Below are positions 5,931 to 8,000 of a stretch of 8,000 bases of DNA, piece after piece. The stretch comes from Schlesneria sp. (GTDB taxonomy: Bacteria > Planctomycetota > Planctomycetia > Planctomycetales > Planctomycetaceae): assembly GCA_025353525.1 (NCBI GenBank), contig JANXOO010000491.1:1-8000 (forward strand), read 5' to 3'. The notes beneath the pieces were generated by a model, which saw nothing but the letters and a program-made list of their open reading frames with translations, searched no databases and had not been told where the DNA came from. Numbering within the stretch: position 1 is the stretch's first letter; each line of letters opens with the position of its first letter. The translations under genes were made by a program, and so were the position numbers.

Positions 5931-7709
5931 ATGTTCATTCCAACGAAACGGCGTCGAAGAGAAAACCTCGAATTGAAAAACAAAGGCGACGAATCAAACA
6001 ATATTGACGGGGGTCGGAGACAAACGGTTGTCTCATTGGGAAAATACAAAGGGGACATTCTACTTAAACGCTTAAGTAGAATGTCCCCTTTTTTCCATCC
6101 CCTCAACAGGCTGGATTCTGTCAGCGTCGCTGCCGCCGAGTTACTCGGGACACCGCAGCTCGCGCCACCGTCGCCTGTACCGGACACTCTGTTCGGCAAG
6201 GACCTGCTTGCCACAAAGAGTGACTGGAGTACTTTTGTCGGCATTCATGCGACCGAGTATTTTATGAAGTCGAAAAATATGGCGGCGATCGGTTACCTTG
6301 TCGGAGGTCGCGATCCGTTTCTTCAGTCCCTGGTCGGTCTGAAAATCAACAGGTTTGCGGACATGACGGGGGTGACCAATACGATTCTTCGAACCAGTGA
6401 CGCTGCGCCTCATGCTTATATCGAAACAATGTTTCTCGCGGTTCGTGCGAAAGATCCACAAAATCAGGCTGTCGTGACTCACGGGCTTCGGTCGCCAGGC
6501 ATCTCGCTGCGTCGCGCCGCCGTTCAATGGGTCGGTGAAGAACACCTCAACACTCTTCGGCCGGAACTCGAAAACGTACTCGCGTCGGAACCAATGACCG
6601 CAGATCTGTTCCAGGCCTGTCTGGCATCGCTGTCGCTTCTTGACGGAGTGAAGCCATCCGAGTTTGAGAAGAATCCGCCCGCAGAATATATCCTTGCGAT
6701 GGTGAGGGATACCGGTCGGACACCGTCACTCAGGGCCACAGCACTGCGAATGTTGTCACCCGCCCAGAAAGAACTGGACGGCAAGCTTCTCGGAGAACTT
6801 GTTGCCTCAACTGACACGGAATTGCGTCGCGAAGCGGTTCGGACATTGGGACACTCACCGATCCCCGAACGCGAAGAACTGCTGCGGCCGATTGCAGCCA
6901 ACGAATCTCTTGATGTCAATTCGAGGGCCGATGCCATCGCGGGATTGTCGGGTCAAGTATCGAGCCCGGAACGAAACAACTCGACCCGGGAATTGTTGAT
7001 CGCGTTAGCTCTGAACGAAAAGAACATTCAACTGAAGCTGGAAGCCATTCGCTCGTTACGCGGTTCGGCTCCGTCAATCCGGACACCTCGCGACGCAAAG
7101 ATCGTCGAGTCAATGAAACGACTCGAATCAGGTTTGGCAAAAGAACCGGCAGAATTGCGTTCGTTGTTATCGGAAGCGCTGGAGTTCGCACGCGGCGAGC
7201 GGAAACCGGTCAGCGTGTCCCGACAAATGGCCGATTTTGCAGAAACGGATGTCAAGGACGCAACAACAAAGGCGGTGGCGGATAACAGCACCGTCGAATC
7301 CGGGCGACGTACGTTTTTTCATACGAACGGATCTGGCTGTTACAAATGCCACGCAATCAGTGGGCGCGGCGGGCAGGTTGGCCCCGACTTGACAGTGATT
7401 GCTCGCACGATGAACCGCAAGAAACTCGCGGAATCGATACTCGAACCGAGCAAGGAGATCTCACCTCAGTTTACGTCATGGTCGATCGAAACAACGAACG
7501 GAAAAGTCCTCACGGGGATGTTGCTGGGCGAAGAAGTCAACGGAGATCTTCGGCTGGGAAACAACCTCGGCGAAATCTTCTACGTTCCGTTCGAAAAGAT
7601 CGTATCACGAAGTCCACTCAAAACATCAATCATGCCCGAAAAGCTTCACGAGATGATGATACACTCCGAATTCCTCGATCTGCTCAGTTTTCTGGAAACA
7701 CTGAAATAG
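5931..7709 (+). CDS. HEAT-repeat protein with planctomycete-type CxxCH haem-binding domain, probably 5'-truncated
   Basis: The C-terminal part is a c-type cytochrome domain of the kind widespread in Planctomycetota (TIGR02603 type). GCYKCH is encoded at 7335-7352, with haem-attaching cysteines at 7338 and 7347 and the His ligand at 7350. The SIMPEKL motif supplies a candidate distal Met ligand (codon at 7632). Before it lies a helical repeat region (about 6420-7180) with HEAT-like segments such as SLRRAAVQWVGEE and ELRREAVRTLGHS. Relatives known to me usually carry an N-terminal signal peptide and a dehydrogenase-like beta-propeller and exceed 900 residues; here both are missing. The frame is open back to a TTG at 5874, but that codon lies inside the -10 box of the divergent promoter. 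I give the first ATG (5931); neither start has a ribosome binding site. Translation before about 6100 is basic, low in similarity to anything and reads through the palindrome, so it is probably not native coding sequence. Another in-frame ATG is at 6081. Without export, haem attachment would fail, so this may be a pseudogene fragment. Confidence 0.75.
   Translation: MFIPTKRRRRENLELKNKGDESNNIDGGRRQTVVSLGKYKGDILLKRLSRMSPFFHPLNRLDSVSVAAAELLGTPQLAPPSPVPDTLFGKDLLATKSDWSTFVGIHATEYFMKSKNMAAIGYLVGGRDPFLQSLVGLKINRFADMTGVTNTILRTSDAAPHAYIETMFLAVRAKDPQNQAVVTHGLRSPGISLRRAAVQWVGEEHLNTLRPELENVLASEPMTADLFQACLASLSLLDGVKPSEFEKNPPAEYILAMVRDTGRTPSLRATALRMLSPAQKELDGKLLGELVASTDTELRREAVRTLGHSPIPEREELLRPIAANESLDVNSRADAIAGLSGQVSSPERNNSTRELLIALALNEKNIQLKLEAIRSLRGSAPSIRTPRDAKIVESMKRLESGLAKEPAELRSLLSEALEFARGERKPVSVSRQMADFAETDVKDATTKAVADNSTVESGRRTFFHTNGSGCYKCHAISGRGGQVGPDLTVIARTMNRKKLAESILEPSKEISPQFTSWSIETTNGKVLTGMLLGEEVNGDLRLGNNLGEIFYVPFEKIVSRSPLKTSIMPEKLHEMMIHSEFLDLLSFLETLK
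6017..6034. repeat. Small hairpin next to the large palindrome
   Basis: GAGACAA (6017-6023) and TTGTCTC (6028-6034) form a perfect 7-bp stem around the loop ACGG, preceded by a G-run (GGGGGTCG, 6009-6016). It ends 13 bases before the larger inverted repeat at 6048-6091. The two hairpins may be parts of one dispersed palindromic element. GGGGTCG also begins the hairpin at 221, which hints at a shared family but is only seven bases. Confidence 0.45.
6048..6091. repeat. Perfect 20-bp inverted repeat, mobile-looking palindrome
   Basis: The arms at 6048-6067 and 6072-6091 are perfectly complementary over 20 bp around the loop ACGC. The core of each arm is GGGGACATTCTACTTAA or its complement. The right arm runs into a six-T tract (6089-6094), so as RNA it has the shape of an intrinsic terminator on the + strand, but no gene lies just upstream that would need one. 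The same peptide-like string, GDILLKRLSRMSP, is read from both strands because of the symmetry. Perfect long palindromes in intergenic DNA are typical of REP-like or miniature mobile elements. It sits at the boundary where the downstream protein starts to be recognisable. Confidence 0.7.
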
Positions 7710-8000
7710 CCCCGGACAGCCCACCGCAAACCATCATAAAAAACGAGAAGCTCAGACGTCAGCCCGTCTTACGTTGGAATCCAGGCTTTAGTCACCAATC
7801 ATCATCGGAGTCCCCGAGGTCGAATGTCCCGCTATCTGGCTCCTAATAACCGCCGCCTGACCTTTTACCGGAACGTCAACCAACCCGCGATTGGCCCGCA
7901 ATCGGCGATCAAAGAAAGTAGCCCTGTCGCTCCGTCGACAGGTATGCCGTAGCGCAACCCCGCATGACTGTTGCCGAGCCGGCGACGTTAAAAAAGCAAT
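7710..8000. other. Gene-free right end with small palindromes
   Basis: I see no convincing gene or terminator in these 291 bases. AGACG/CGTCT (7754-7758 and 7765-7769), CGATTG/CAATCG (7888-7893 and 7899-7904) and the 7-bp stem at 7923-7942 are the only structures. The first lies 45 bases after the stop codon of the cytochrome-like gene but has no T-tract. Confidence 0.5.
7923..7942. repeat. Small hairpin, possible dispersed repeat
   Basis: CCTGTCG (7923-7929) pairs perfectly with CGACAGG (7936-7942) around the loop CTCCGT. No T-tract follows. The sequence looks like intergenic palindromes I associate with planctomycete genomes, but this is memory-based and unverified. It could also be chance. 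Confidence 0.4.

Noticed and set aside
6048..6094. Intrinsic terminator of a native upstream gene
   Set aside because: The shape fits, but the nearest upstream gene is on the other strand and starts here rather than ending. A mobile-looking palindrome explains the position better, although it may terminate transcription by accident.
203..7817. 12-base repeat CGGAGTCCCCGA at 203-214 and 7806-7817, as possible ends of one large element
   Set aside because: The flanking bases do not match, the genes between look like ordinary chromosomal genes, and no transposase or integrase is present. A 12-base match can occur by chance in 8 kb of biased sequence.

Overview
The window looks like chromosomal DNA from a planctomycete (Planctomycetota). 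The best evidence is the gene at the right. It combines helical HEAT-type repeats with the C-terminal CxxCH haem-binding domain that is greatly expanded in this phylum. An autotransporter-type protein with autotransporter-associated beta-strand repeats and a generous amount of non-coding DNA also fit. The taxonomic call rests on family knowledge, not on a search.

Layout: 1-672 holds no convincing gene but has several hairpins and short repeats. 673-3501 (+) encodes a 942-residue autotransporter with signal peptide, four beta-strand repeats and a C-terminal beta-barrel. After a convergent gap of 83 bases, 3585-5831 (-) encodes a 748-residue molybdopterin oxidoreductase of the FdhF/YdeP type. 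A divergent region follows (about 5832-6100). It holds a good sigma70-like promoter for the oxidoreductase (TTGAGA, 17 bases, TACAAT on the minus strand), a CRP/FNR-like palindrome just upstream of it, and a pair of hairpins including a perfect 20-bp inverted repeat. An open frame on the + strand then runs to 7709 and encodes a HEAT-repeat/haem-binding protein that seems to have lost its N-terminal half and export signal. 7710-8000 has no convincing gene but carries further small palindromes.

The three genes do not form an operon. The oxidoreductase and the cytochrome-like gene are divergent, so an electron-transfer link is only a guess. The most interesting part is 5832-6100: a plausible regulated promoter lies beside a mobile-looking palindrome at the point where the cytochrome gene begins to be recognisable. 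That suggests insertion or rearrangement truncated the gene. I do not see a clear-cut new multi-gene system in this window.
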